Shown piece after piece: positions 50,851-59,765 of a stretch of DNA of 64,000 nt. Numbering within the stretch: the first letter of the stretch is position 1; each line of letters starts with the position of its first letter. This DNA is from Pseudomonas sp. GR 6-02 (lineage in GTDB: Bacteria; Pseudomonadota; Gammaproteobacteria; Pseudomonadales; Pseudomonadaceae): assembly GCF_001655615.1 (NCBI RefSeq), contig NZ_CP011567.1, positions 3,977,001-4,041,000 of the forward strand, written 5' to 3'. A program made the position numbers and the translations under genes. The notes below the pieces were generated by a model. The model saw nothing but the letters and a program-made list of their open reading frames with translations. It was not told the origin of the DNA and searched no databases.

Positions 50851-53800
50851 TGGATCGCGTTGCCTACGTTGACAACCAACTGAGCACGTTCAAGGACAGC
50901 TTGAAGCTGTATCAAGAACAGACCAAAACCTGGTACGCGAAAGCCGCCGACAAAGGCAGTCGAGCCGCAGACCTGCCCTCCCTGCTGGGCATGGAGCGCG
51001 TGATAAAGGTCGGTAACACCAGCAAATCGGTGAGCATGACCGATGGCGACTTCGCCTCGAACGTTGCCCAGTGCCCGCTCAAGGGGCCACTGCTGATCGA
51101 GAGCAAATTCGAATCGGTGTATGACATCCCATTGGGTGACATCGAAGTTGAAATCGTTGCGGTGGAAGGCGGCGCAGTCAGCAAAGTCAAACTCGACGCC
51201 CAGGGCAAAGCCAGCTGGACGGAGGGTGTTCCCGGCAAGTTCTACAAGATCCGTGTTCACCACGAAGTGACGCCGGCTCAGATCGATACCTTGTTCAAAT
51301 CCTATGAAGGCCTGACCGGTCAACTGGAAGGTTTCCTGCGCAAGGAATGGGCCGGTTTCAAACCGCAATGGTCGAACATATCCGCCTTGGGAACGGCCTC
51401 GGCAATTGGCAACGGCATCCTTGAAGGCGGTTGGGAAGCGATCAAAGGGGTTTGGGACGGTATCAGCCTGGTGCTCGATATCCTGCAAGACCCGAGCAAG
51501 TTTGCCAAAGACCTCGGTGCCGGAACCCAAAAACTGATAGCACTGGCAAAAGAAACGCCAGACGTCATGAAGAAGGCCATGCTGCTGGCCAGCGACGAGG
51601 CCGCTCTGTTCCTGATGGTACGCAGTGCCGTGATCTGGCTGGCCGGTCTGCCACCGATGAAGATGGCCGGTGACGTCGCAAAAATGACCACGGCAGCGGT
51701 AGTCGGCATCGCGATCGACATCGTGATTTCGATCGTGCTGACCGTGGCTGCAGAGGGTACCGGTGTCATCTACCTCGCCGCGCGCTTGAAAAAGTACGGC
51801 GAAATCGTCATCAAGGCCGTGACCGGCTTTGTGGAGTCGGTGTTCAAGATCATCAAAGGCTTCATGGAATACGTCGCGAAGTACACCGCGGTAGCGGCTC
51901 GTGGTGTGACGGCTCAGGTGAAGAAAGGGATTGCACAGGTTCGTTTTGACGGGAAGAAAAACGCAAAACTGGGCAAGGGCAAAACGGGCGACGACGTTTC
52001 CAGGCAAGCCAAGACACCTGCCGACAAAAGCGCTGAGCCCGCAGCCAAAACCTGCACCGATAAGTGCCCTGTATCGATGGTCACCGGTGAAGAGTTATTG
52101 ACCCTCAATGATGGCCAGCTCGACGGCCTGCTGCCGTTTGAGTGGACACGTCTTTACCGAAGCAGCGCAGTGGAAATCGATTGTGGTCTGGGTTATGGCT
52201 GGAGCCATGCGCTGGCACACCGAATCGAAATCAATGGCGATGAAGTCATCTGGACCGACCACGAAAACCGGGCGACGCCATTTCCACTTCCTAGCCAACA
52301 GCGTCCGGCAATTACCAACAGCCTGTCACGGGCAGCGATTTTCATCGGTGACGACCCGTCGGAGCTGGTCCTGGCTCAAGCCGGGAGCCGTCCATCGTTC
52401 TACCACTTCCGCTACAACAGCAAGGGCGCAACCCTGATCGCCATCAGCGACAGCTATGGCAACCGGCTGCATATCACCCGTGATATCCACGGCAGGATCA
52501 AACGCCTCGACAATGGCGCCGGCCGCGCCCTGCTCTTGCGATATGACCGCAAGCACATCATCGCCGTCGACTATCAGCAGTTCATTCCCGCCGACAATCT
52601 GGAAGACGCCTGGAACACCGTCCAGACGCTGGTTACGTACAGCTATGACACACAACATCGCCTGATTGAAGCGAAGAACGCCGCCGGAGAAGCCGAACAC
52701 TATCGCTACAACGATCAACACGTAATTCTTGAGCGGCAACTGGCGGGTGGTGCGAGTTTCTTTTGGGAGTGGGAGAACGAAGGCAAGTTATCGCGATGCG
52801 TCCATCACTGGGCGAGCTTCTCACAGATGGAAGCGCATTACGCTTGGGACGATAAAGGCAGCGTCACCGTTACCAACGCCGACGGCAGCGAAGAGGTTTA
52901 CACCCACGACGATAAAGCACGGCTTATCAGCAAGATCGATCCCGATGGCGCTGAACACCTGAAGGCCTACAACGAAAAAGGTCAGCTGATTGCAGAAAAA
53001 GATCCGCTAGGCGCTGTTACCGAGTATCGGTACGACGAAGATGGCTTGATGACGGCGGTCATTCCTCCGGAAGATGAACCCGTTTCGTATGAATACAGCA
53101 ACGGCTTCGTCAGTGACGTGCACCGAGGCAAAGCTACCTGGAAGTATCAACGCAACAATCAGGGCGACATCACTCAACAGATCGACCCGGACGGTAACTC
53201 CACCCTCTACAGCTACGACCGCCAGGGCCGTCTGCTGGAAATCCGCCATCCCGATGGAAGCCGCCATCAACTGGGCTGGAACAACCTCGGCCAGTTGCTC
53301 GAAGAGCACCTGCCCGACGGCGGCCAGCGCAAATACCGTTACGACGCATTGGGCCGGCAGATCACCCGTCAGGAAGAAACCGGCGCCATCACCCACTACC
53401 AATGGGACGCCGCCAACCGCCTCGCGCAAATCACCCTGCCCGGCGGTGCAACCCGCGCGTTCACCTATAACGCCTACGGCAATGTCACTGCTGAACGCGA
53501 TGAATTGGGCCGCGTCACCCGATACGAATACGCCGATGGCCTGCACTTGGTCAGCCGTCGACTCAACCCGGATGGCAGCCAGCTTCGCTACCGCTACGAC
53601 AACTCGCGCCTGCTGCTCACTGAAATCGAAAATGAACGCGGTGAACACTACCACCTCGATTATTACCCGAATGGCCTGATCCAACAGGAAACCGGTTTCG
53701 ACGGTCGCCGCACTGCCTACGAATACGACCTCAACGGCCAGCTGCTGAAGAAAACCGAACTCGGTGAAGACGGTAGTGAGTTGATCACCGAGTACCAACG

Positions 53801-55508
53801 CGACGCCGCTGGCCGCCTGCTAGTGAAAACCCTGGCCGATGGCGAGGAAATTCACTACAGCTACGACGCCCTCGGCCGCCTCGTAAACGTCGACGACGGC
53901 CACTGGCCCCTTGCCTACGAATACGATCTGCAGGATCGCCTGATCACCGAGCACCAAGGCTGGGGCACCACGCGTTACGAATACGACAACCTCGGCCAAC
54001 TGAGCCACTGCCGCCTCCCCGACGGCAGCAAACTCGACTACCGCCACCAACCCGGCAGACGCCTGAGCAGCATCGACCTCAACGGCTCGCGCCTCACCAC
54101 CCACCAGTTCAGCGCCGGTCGCGAACAACAGCGCCAACAAGGCCTGCTGCTCAGCCAATACCAGTACGACGAACAAGGCCGACTGCAAGCCCACACCGTC
54201 AGTCAGCAAGACCGCAACCTGTTCCGTCGCCGCTACGCCTACGATGCCAACGGCAACCTCGCGGGTATCGATGACAGCCGCAAAGGCAACCGCAGCTACC
54301 ATTACGATCCGCTCGATCGCCTGATCAACGTCCGTGGCACCACACCGGAAAGCTTCGCCCACGACCCGGCGGGCAACCTCCTGGGCCAAGGCGACCAACC
54401 GACCGCGAATCTCGCCAACGTCAAAGGCAACCGCCTGCTGATGCAAGGCGACCGCCATTATGGCTACGACGCCCACGGCAACCTGATCCGCGAACGTCGT
54501 GGCGCCGGGCAGAAACTCGTCACCGAGTATCGCTACGACTGCCAACATCGCCTGATCGGCGTCAGCCTGCCCGGCGGCAGCATCGCAAACTACAAGTACG
54601 ACGCCTTCGGCCGACGCATCGCCAAAACCGTCGATGGTCAAACCACCGAATTCTTGTGGCAAGGCGAACGCCTCATCGCTGAAAGCGCCGACAATCGCTA
54701 TCGCACTTACATTTATGAACCCGGCAGCTTCCGCCCATTGGCGATGCTCGATGGCGAAGGCCCGCTGAACGCTACGCCTTTCTATTACCAACTCGATCAT
54801 CTCGGCACGCCACAGGAACTCACCGACTACAGCGGCGAGATTATGTGGTCGGCGAAATACCGGGCCTACGGCAACCTCGCCACCCTCGACGTTGCAGAAG
54901 TCGACAACCCGCTGCGCTTCCAGGGTCAGTACTTCGACGCGGAGACAGGCTTACATTACAACCGGCATCGCTACTACAATCCGGGGACTGGACGGTTTTT
55001 GACGCCGGATCCGATCAAGCTTGCGGGCGGGTTGAACAACTACCAGTACGTGCCTAACCCTACGGGGTGGGTGGATCCGTTGGGGTTGAATAGCGAATGT
55101 CCGGGGGGAGCGAGCTGCAAGCCTGGAACGGTTGAAGATCCGGCGAGTAAGGCCAAGGTAAATGAGGGGACATCAGGAGCACCTGATGTTCAATGGACGA
55201 ATCACGGTAACAAGCACGTAGCCCCCAAGGCCCCCTGGCCAAATGTTGTTAAATCAACGGCAAATGGAGGCGCGGCAAGGTATTTACCTGGGACAGACAT
55301 CGAAGCACTCGAGCGGCATGCATTTAAAAATGGCCAAGATGTTAACAACGGAAAGCCTTGGAAAGTTATTGATATGGGCAAGACTATTGGCGCCAACGAT
55401 GGTAAAGAAACACGCTTCATGAGGGTTGAACTAAGCGCAAACACTATCCACGGCCACCCTATTTCCGAAGAAGCATTTAAAAAACTCACAAAAGCGAAGA
55501 AAAACTGA
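50850..55508 (+). CDS. Rhs-repeat T6SS effector with C-terminal toxin tip
   Basis: The 1552-residue protein is an Rhs cage effector. Residues 1-280 are an N-terminal region I do not recognise, without a PAAR motif. Residues about 285-325 are a membrane-like stretch (VVGIAIDIVISIVLTVAAEG). A DUF6531-type segment follows (CPVSMVTGEELLTLNDGQLD), then many YD repeats and the core end GQYFDAETGLHYNRHRYYNP, with the junction pair DPIKLAGG and WVDPLGLN at about 1390-1411. The last about 140 residues are the toxin tip (HGNKHVAPKAPWPNVVKSTA, then RYLPGTDIEALERHAFKNGQ, and RVELSANTIHGHPISEEAFK). Codon use shifts to lower GC in the tip, as expected for exchanged tips. Toxin family not assigned; a nuclease-type tip is possible from its His and Lys/Arg content but unproved. 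Confidence 0.92.
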   Translation: MDRVAYVDNQLSTFKDSLKLYQEQTKTWYAKAADKGSRAADLPSLLGMERVIKVGNTSKSVSMTDGDFASNVAQCPLKGPLLIESKFESVYDIPLGDIEVEIVAVEGGAVSKVKLDAQGKASWTEGVPGKFYKIRVHHEVTPAQIDTLFKSYEGLTGQLEGFLRKEWAGFKPQWSNISALGTASAIGNGILEGGWEAIKGVWDGISLVLDILQDPSKFAKDLGAGTQKLIALAKETPDVMKKAMLLASDEAALFLMVRSAVIWLAGLPPMKMAGDVAKMTTAAVVGIAIDIVISIVLTVAAEGTGVIYLAARLKKYGEIVIKAVTGFVESVFKIIKGFMEYVAKYTAVAARGVTAQVKKGIAQVRFDGKKNAKLGKGKTGDDVSRQAKTPADKSAEPAAKTCTDKCPVSMVTGEELLTLNDGQLDGLLPFEWTRLYRSSAVEIDCGLGYGWSHALAHRIEINGDEVIWTDHENRATPFPLPSQQRPAITNSLSRAAIFIGDDPSELVLAQAGSRPSFYHFRYNSKGATLIAISDSYGNRLHITRDIHGRIKRLDNGAGRALLLRYDRKHIIAVDYQQFIPADNLEDAWNTVQTLVTYSYDTQHRLIEAKNAAGEAEHYRYNDQHVILERQLAGGASFFWEWENEGKLSRCVHHWASFSQMEAHYAWDDKGSVTVTNADGSEEVYTHDDKARLISKIDPDGAEHLKAYNEKGQLIAEKDPLGAVTEYRYDEDGLMTAVIPPEDEPVSYEYSNGFVSDVHRGKATWKYQRNNQGDITQQIDPDGNSTLYSYDRQGRLLEIRHPDGSRHQLGWNNLGQLLEEHLPDGGQRKYRYDALGRQITRQEETGAITHYQWDAANRLAQITLPGGATRAFTYNAYGNVTAERDELGRVTRYEYADGLHLVSRRLNPDGSQLRYRYDNSRLLLTEIENERGEHYHLDYYPNGLIQQETGFDGRRTAYEYDLNGQLLKKTELGEDGSELITEYQRDAAGRLLVKTLADGEEIHYSYDALGRLVNVDDGHWPLAYEYDLQDRLITEHQGWGTTRYEYDNLGQLSHCRLPDGSKLDYRHQPGRRLSSIDLNGSRLTTHQFSAGREQQRQQGLLLSQYQYDEQGRLQAHTVSQQDRNLFRRRYAYDANGNLAGIDDSRKGNRSYHYDPLDRLINVRGTTPESFAHDPAGNLLGQGDQPTANLANVKGNRLLMQGDRHYGYDAHGNLIRERRGAGQKLVTEYRYDCQHRLIGVSLPGGSIANYKYDAFGRRIAKTVDGQTTEFLWQGERLIAESADNRYRTYIYEPGSFRPLAMLDGEGPLNATPFYYQLDHLGTPQELTDYSGEIMWSAKYRAYGNLATLDVAEVDNPLRFQGQYFDAETGLHYNRHRYYNPGTGRFLTPDPIKLAGGLNNYQYVPNPTGWVDPLGLNSECPGGASCKPGTVEDPASKAKVNEGTSGAPDVQWTNHGNKHVAPKAPWPNVVKSTANGGAARYLPGTDIEALERHAFKNGQDVNNGKPWKVIDMGKTIGANDGKETRFMRVELSANTIHGHPISEEAFKKLTKAKKN

Positions 55509-55814
55509 ATGGACACTAAAAAAATTATAGAACTTGGCGGAACAGTCACATTTGATGACATCTCCCACCTCAACCAGCTTATTGACACTTCGATGATCGT
55601 TGATGACTTAAAGGAGGATCTATTCCAAGCCGTCTTCCCACATGATCAACTTATTGACATAGGTTGGTACCCTGAATTCTGTGAAAACGGCACATTTAGA
55701 GTTTCTTTAATTAAAGCCTATGACTGGGAGCACCCAGCTTTCAGCGAAAAAGCAAAAAGCTGGACAGAATTAAACAAGGCAATTTCCAATGCTTTAAACA
55801 AACTAGAAAAATGA
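55509..55814 (+). CDS. Immunity candidate for the Rhs toxin
   Basis: The 101-residue acidic protein starts directly after the Rhs stop (TGA-ATG) and is the cognate immunity candidate. It has no signal peptide, so the toxin should act in the cytoplasm. Visible are a helical first half (DISHLNQLIDTSMIVDDLKE) and a beta-strand pair (LIDIGWYPEFCENGTFRVSL). Family not recognised. AT-rich codon use sets it apart from the Rhs core. Confidence 0.75.
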   Translation: MDTKKIIELGGTVTFDDISHLNQLIDTSMIVDDLKEDLFQAVFPHDQLIDIGWYPEFCENGTFRVSLIKAYDWEHPAFSEKAKSWTELNKAISNALNKLEK

Positions 55815-55913
55815 TCGCCCGAGCGCTCAAAAAAAAAAGCCACCTCATTTTGGCCTTTCAGAAGAAAATGCTAGACGCAAATAAAAGAATCATAATCCCC
55901 GGAGAGTCGAGAG

Positions 55914-55964
55914 AAAAGGGGACAGATTTATTTTTCATGCCATAAAATAAATTTGTCCCCTTTT
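55914..55964. repeat. Inverted repeat with GGGGACAGATTT arms
   Basis: Arms of 21 bases at 55914-55934 and 55944-55964 are reverse complements with one mismatch; each holds AAAAGGGGACAGATTT or its complement. A similar half-element is at 16244-16260 and a partial one at 56411-56420. Such elements accompany recombination spots in Pseudomonas; they may be targets of REP-associated tyrosine transposases, but none is present here. Confidence 0.65.
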
Positions 55965-56066
55965 GGCTATCATTACGTGTTTGAGCAATCTAAAATGTGG
56001 ACATCATCAATATCGAATAAAAAACAGTGAGCTTCTATTTTTGGAGAAGATTACTCCCCTACCAGC

Positions 56067-56291
56067 ATGCGCACTTCTTACGTCATGCTGGACGGAAACT
56101 CTACATGCTTAAAACTATACAGCCAAGTAGAACAAGCAGTCACCCCTAAGAAATGGCTGAAAAAAGATTATAACGAGTACGAATTCCAGCCTTACATAAT
56201 AAATATAGAAAATTTCAATTTCAGCGGCCCTACTACTATAACCGTCACCCAACACGACTCAAACTACAAAGTCACACTTAGATTACCATAG
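56067..56291 (+). pseudogene. Orphan Imm50-like immunity gene, N-terminally short
   Basis: The 74-codon frame encodes MRTSYVMLDGNSTCLKLYSQ and later TPKKWLKKDYNEYEFQPYII and TITVTQHDSNYKVTLRLP. It follows the same pattern as the 134-residue product at 56482 (a PxKW motif, then IxxI, N, and a TITxTQ strand), so it looks like a related immunity protein that has lost its N-terminus. The frame remains open for only about a dozen codons upstream (SIFGEDYSPTS) to a TGA. AT-rich. Confidence 0.5.
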
Positions 56292-56481
56292 CAAATATTA
56301 AGGCATACCATAACTATGGTGTAGCGTAGCAAAAGAACATCCAAATCAGATCACAGCAAGAGAACCTCCTAAAAAATTAACGAAGCTCACCTCAACGCTT
56401 CAAAGCAAAAATGGGCGTCCCCTTTTGGCTCTTTTGGCTTGGCTAAGGGGTGGTCCCTTTTGACTGTTTCAAGGAGTAAAA

Positions 56482-56886
56482 ATGAAATTCTGGAACGATA
56501 TCGATGGCAGCATTTTTTTCAACCAGGTTTTCAAGACTTCCGTAGTGATTGGCCTCGTTGAACTTTTCACAGTAAGTATCGACAACAACAGACCAACGAT
56601 AATACTGGAGTTTGACATCGAAGAACTCCCGGACGCCCCTCCCGCAAAGTGGAAAAAGGCTGAATTCAACACATGCCGCATCTGTTTAAACTGCAGCGAA
56701 ATCAGCAACCCGACGATCAAAAACATACCTACAAAAGAAAAACTCAATATAACAATCACTCAGAGCGAAAACATTTTCACGATTCATGCTTCGAACAGCA
56801 GCTCGATAATTGAATTCTCAACAAAATCCCCGCTACTTTGTGGCCCCTCAGTTTATATGAACGACAAAAAGCCCGTACTCACTTAA
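56482..56886 (+). CDS. Imm50-like orphan immunity protein
   Basis: The 134-residue protein begins MKFWNDIDGSIFF and continues LVELFTVSIDNNRPTIILEF and DAPPAKWKKAEFNTCRICLN, a layout that resembles polymorphic-toxin immunity family Imm50. AAGGAG precedes the ATG. It lies 670 bases after the Rhs immunity gene, with no toxin beside it, so it is probably a spare immunity gene kept from an earlier tip. AT-rich codon use agrees with a mobile history. The family call is by pattern memory and should be tested. Confidence 0.65.
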   Translation: MKFWNDIDGSIFFNQVFKTSVVIGLVELFTVSIDNNRPTIILEFDIEELPDAPPAKWKKAEFNTCRICLNCSEISNPTIKNIPTKEKLNITITQSENIFTIHASNSSSIIEFSTKSPLLCGPSVYMNDKKPVLT

Positions 56887-57099
56887 AAAATCTAACTCAT
56901 TTTTCTGCCCTTTGAGTCGTCTGACAAAAGCATCGGACATTTCCCGCAACTCCCATCACCATCCATGAACTTGTACCCCCCCTTCTCCCCAGATAACCTC
57001 CCCCAGTCACTGCAACCCCAGCGACCGGTTTTGGCAGACCGAACACGATCAAGGCATGCAAATGCCGCTTTGCGGCTCCGTTGATTCAGGAGCTTCACG

Positions 57100-57360
57100 A
57101 TGAAAAAGTTTCCACCCGAGTCTCTCGACCCCATCAGCCACGTCGTCACCCTCCCCCCAACATCCGCACCGAAACCCTGCTAAGCCATGCCTGCGAAACC
57201 CTCGCTTCGCTCAACGTCCTGAACACCGACCTTGCCTGTGAACTCGAAGGCTCGCACCGCAGCCTGGCGCTATCGATTCAGCAATTGGCTGTACCGGGTA
57301 AGTTGTTGGTAAACCGGGTGCTGGACAACCTCGACCCACCCGGTGGGGCGTCCGACACTC
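57100..57360 (+). pseudogene. DUF6124-type gene with a frameshift in a C tract
   Basis: A good ribosome site (AGGAG) precedes the ATG at 57100 (MKKFPPESLDPISHVVTLPP), but the frame stops at 57180. The conserved part of the family continues one frame away (NIRTETLLSHACETLASLNV, LEGSHRSLALSIQQLA, KLLVNRVLDNLDPP). A single missing C in the six-C run at about 57151-57156 explains the shift. DUF6124 proteins are small, Pseudomonas-typical and of unknown role. The end is uncertain, as the second frame runs on to 57701 with unrelated sequence. Confidence 0.65.
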
Positions 57361-57871
57361 GGGAGTGTTCAACCATGACTCGATACATGTCGATTACCGG
57401 CATCGACTGCACGATCCCTTCCCTCCCGATCGACACCGCAGCGCCTGTCGATGTGCTGCAGGACACGGCCGCATATCGCATTCGTTGTGTCACTCAACTG
57501 TTGGAAGAGAGCTGTCTCCGGGCGACGTGCTGGATGTGGTCGGACGGCGGTTACGGGCCCAGCCTTAATTCAGCCAATAAAAATGGGCGACTCCAGGGTC
57601 GCCCATTTTTATATCCGACGTTTAATATCACCCCTCAAATTTATACACAGAGCATTTGGCAAGAGGCTGCTAAAACTTCGCCCGCAAATTTCTTGATATA
57701 GGAGCAAAATTCTTCCAACTTCCACTATGGTGGGCTCTTCCGCAAAATCGCGACCTTCCCAAAAACCCAGAAAAACTGGCTACTCGGTCAAGTAACTTCC
57801 TCACTGATAAACAATGGTTTTCAACCAGTCTTCAATCTATGCTTGGGCTGACAGTATGGAGGCTGTGATGA
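57361..57871. other. Gene remnant and terminator module, copy 1
   Basis: About 510 bases with no intact gene. From about 57525 it reads in one frame SPGDVLDVVGRRLRAQP and stops, then a terminator hairpin follows at 57579-57610. The same arrangement recurs at about 60808-60892. The rest of the stretch to the histidine kinase shows nothing supported. Confidence 0.45.
57579..57610 (+). terminator. Intrinsic terminator, copy 1 of repeated module
   Basis: Stem AAAAATGGGCGAC / GTCGCCCATTTTT with a six-base loop (TCCAGG) and its own T run. Near-identical to 60861-60892. Confidence 0.85.
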
Positions 57872-59758
57872 ATGTTCAAACTCAGACGGAAAACATGGGC
57901 TTTACTTTTGGTCTACATCGTAGGTGTCAGTGGCTATATCTACTACCTCTACGTCGAGACTCAGGGAATTCTCACTGACAACATTAATAACAAGCTGCTG
58001 CATGCCGCGCTGGGCGCGTCAGCCATCCTCGGCGACCGCTACCATGACAATCTGATCGACAAACAGTCGAAAACGGAAGCGCAAGACTGGGATACCATTC
58101 AGCGGCTTTCCAGATTCAACGAGTCCATGGGCACCGCCTTTGTCTACAGCGTGGTCAAACGCGATGGGGAAGCCTATCTGATCAGCTCCAGCGCCTCGAA
58201 AAAAGAGATTCAAGAGCAGAATTACGTACGCTTTTTCGATCCTTATCCAGATGCCAGTCAGGCCCTGCTCGACAGTTTTGAGCGTACCGAGCCCACCTGG
58301 ATCGATTACTCGGATCACTGGGGAGACTTTCGCGCCGTCTTCGTCCCAATGAAATCCCAGGACGGGACGGTTTATGTGGCAGGTGCGGAGATGACGTTGG
58401 CGAACTACAACCAACAACTTAATCAGGACTCTCTGCACCATATCATCCTTGCCATTCTGGTATTTCTCGCCTTCAGTCTTTTGTTCGTGATCGACTTATT
58501 GCGCATGCGTGCTCATCTTCAGCAACTGCAAATAAACGAACAGGTATTGAGTCAGGCAAAAGATGCCGCCGAAGACGCGGATCGTTCCAAGACCCGTTTT
58601 TTAGCCACCATGAGTCATGAAATCCGCACCCCCATGTACGGTGTCATCGGTGCGACCGAGTTACTGGCCGGCTCCACCCTGAATCCCGAGCAAAGCGCTC
58701 TGGTCAATACGATTCATACCAGCGGACGAACCCTGCTGTCGCTTATCGACAACATTCTCGACCTGGCAAAGATCGAAGCGGGCAAACTTGAATTGAGGCC
58801 TCGTGTATTCGAAGTGAGAGCATTGGTTTCATCCAGTATTGAAATGATCCGGCAAAACACTCAGGGCAAACCAATCATCATTGAGGCTCAGGTATCACCG
58901 GATGTACCGCACTGGGTCAAAACCGATACCGATTGCCTTCGCCAGATACTGATCAACTTGTTGGGTAATGCGGTCAAGTTCACCGAAACCGGAACAGTAT
59001 CGCTCGTGGTCAAAACGAGCGGTGACAGCCCTCGAGCCCGACTCGAGTTCTCCATACGCGATACTGGCATAGGTATCCCTTTGGCGCGGCAAGACAGCCT
59101 GTTCAAGCCCTTTGTTCAGTTCAAAGGGCCAGCCAGTCAACGCTTTACCGGAAGTGGGCTAGGTCTTTCAATTTGCAAGAATCTGGTCGAGGCGCAACAG
59201 GGGACTTTATCCTTTACCAGTCAGCCTGGTATCGGATCGACGTTTTCCTTCTCACTCCCCATGGAGCCTTTTTCCGTCTCGGAAATCCCCCTCGGGGACG
59301 ATCATGCAACGGTTGGTTTCGACTCATCTTTTGCCGGGGATTACCCGCTCGATATCCTGTTGGTGGAGAACCATCCCATTAGTCAGAAAGTTGCCTTGGC
59401 GATGTTACAGGCGTTGGGTTATACACCCGCCCTTGCGTCAGATGGTCTGGAGGCGATCAACGAGTGCATGACGTCGATTCCAGATATCATTTTCATGGAT
59501 ATCAATATGCCTGTTATGGATGGGCTGGCGGCCATCCGTAACATCCGCGAACTACCACTGGGCGATACGTGCTACATCGTTGCGTTCACCGCGAGCGCTT
59601 TTTCGAGCGAGATAGAACGTTTCAGGGCCGCCGGTGCCAATGACATTTTGACCAAACCGGCAAACTTCCAGGCCTTGACCCAAGTACTTCAGCGTGCAGC
59701 CAACTACCGGCGACAGCTCCAGGCCAGTACTCCGGTAGTGGATGCAATTTCAAGTTGA
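57872..59758 (+). CDS. Hybrid sensor histidine kinase with receiver domain
   Basis: The 628-residue inner-membrane protein has two helices (about 9-30 and 190-212) that enclose a periplasmic sensor of about 160 residues, a HisKA domain with the phosphorylated His in TMSHEIRTPMYGV (about residue 249), and an ATPase domain with NLLGNAVKFTETG, DTGIGIP and GSGLGLSI. The C-terminal receiver (about 490-610) has the phospho-acceptor Asp in IIFMDINMPVMDGLAA and Lys in DILTKPANF. No Hpt domain or response regulator is adjacent, so the phosphorelay partner is elsewhere. GGAGG precedes the ATG. The ligand is unknown. Confidence 0.93.
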   Translation: MFKLRRKTWALLLVYIVGVSGYIYYLYVETQGILTDNINNKLLHAALGASAILGDRYHDNLIDKQSKTEAQDWDTIQRLSRFNESMGTAFVYSVVKRDGEAYLISSSASKKEIQEQNYVRFFDPYPDASQALLDSFERTEPTWIDYSDHWGDFRAVFVPMKSQDGTVYVAGAEMTLANYNQQLNQDSLHHIILAILVFLAFSLLFVIDLLRMRAHLQQLQINEQVLSQAKDAAEDADRSKTRFLATMSHEIRTPMYGVIGATELLAGSTLNPEQSALVNTIHTSGRTLLSLIDNILDLAKIEAGKLELRPRVFEVRALVSSSIEMIRQNTQGKPIIIEAQVSPDVPHWVKTDTDCLRQILINLLGNAVKFTETGTVSLVVKTSGDSPRARLEFSIRDTGIGIPLARQDSLFKPFVQFKGPASQRFTGSGLGLSICKNLVEAQQGTLSFTSQPGIGSTFSFSLPMEPFSVSEIPLGDDHATVGFDSSFAGDYPLDILLVENHPISQKVALAMLQALGYTPALASDGLEAINECMTSIPDIIFMDINMPVMDGLAAIRNIRELPLGDTCYIVAFTASAFSSEIERFRAAGANDILTKPANFQALTQVLQRAANYRRQLQASTPVVDAISS

Positions 59759-59765
59759 AATGGGC

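Noticed and set aside
53007..54800. Long antisense frames across the Rhs core
   Set aside because: They are Val/Ala-rich mirrors of the YD repeats, without starts or domains.
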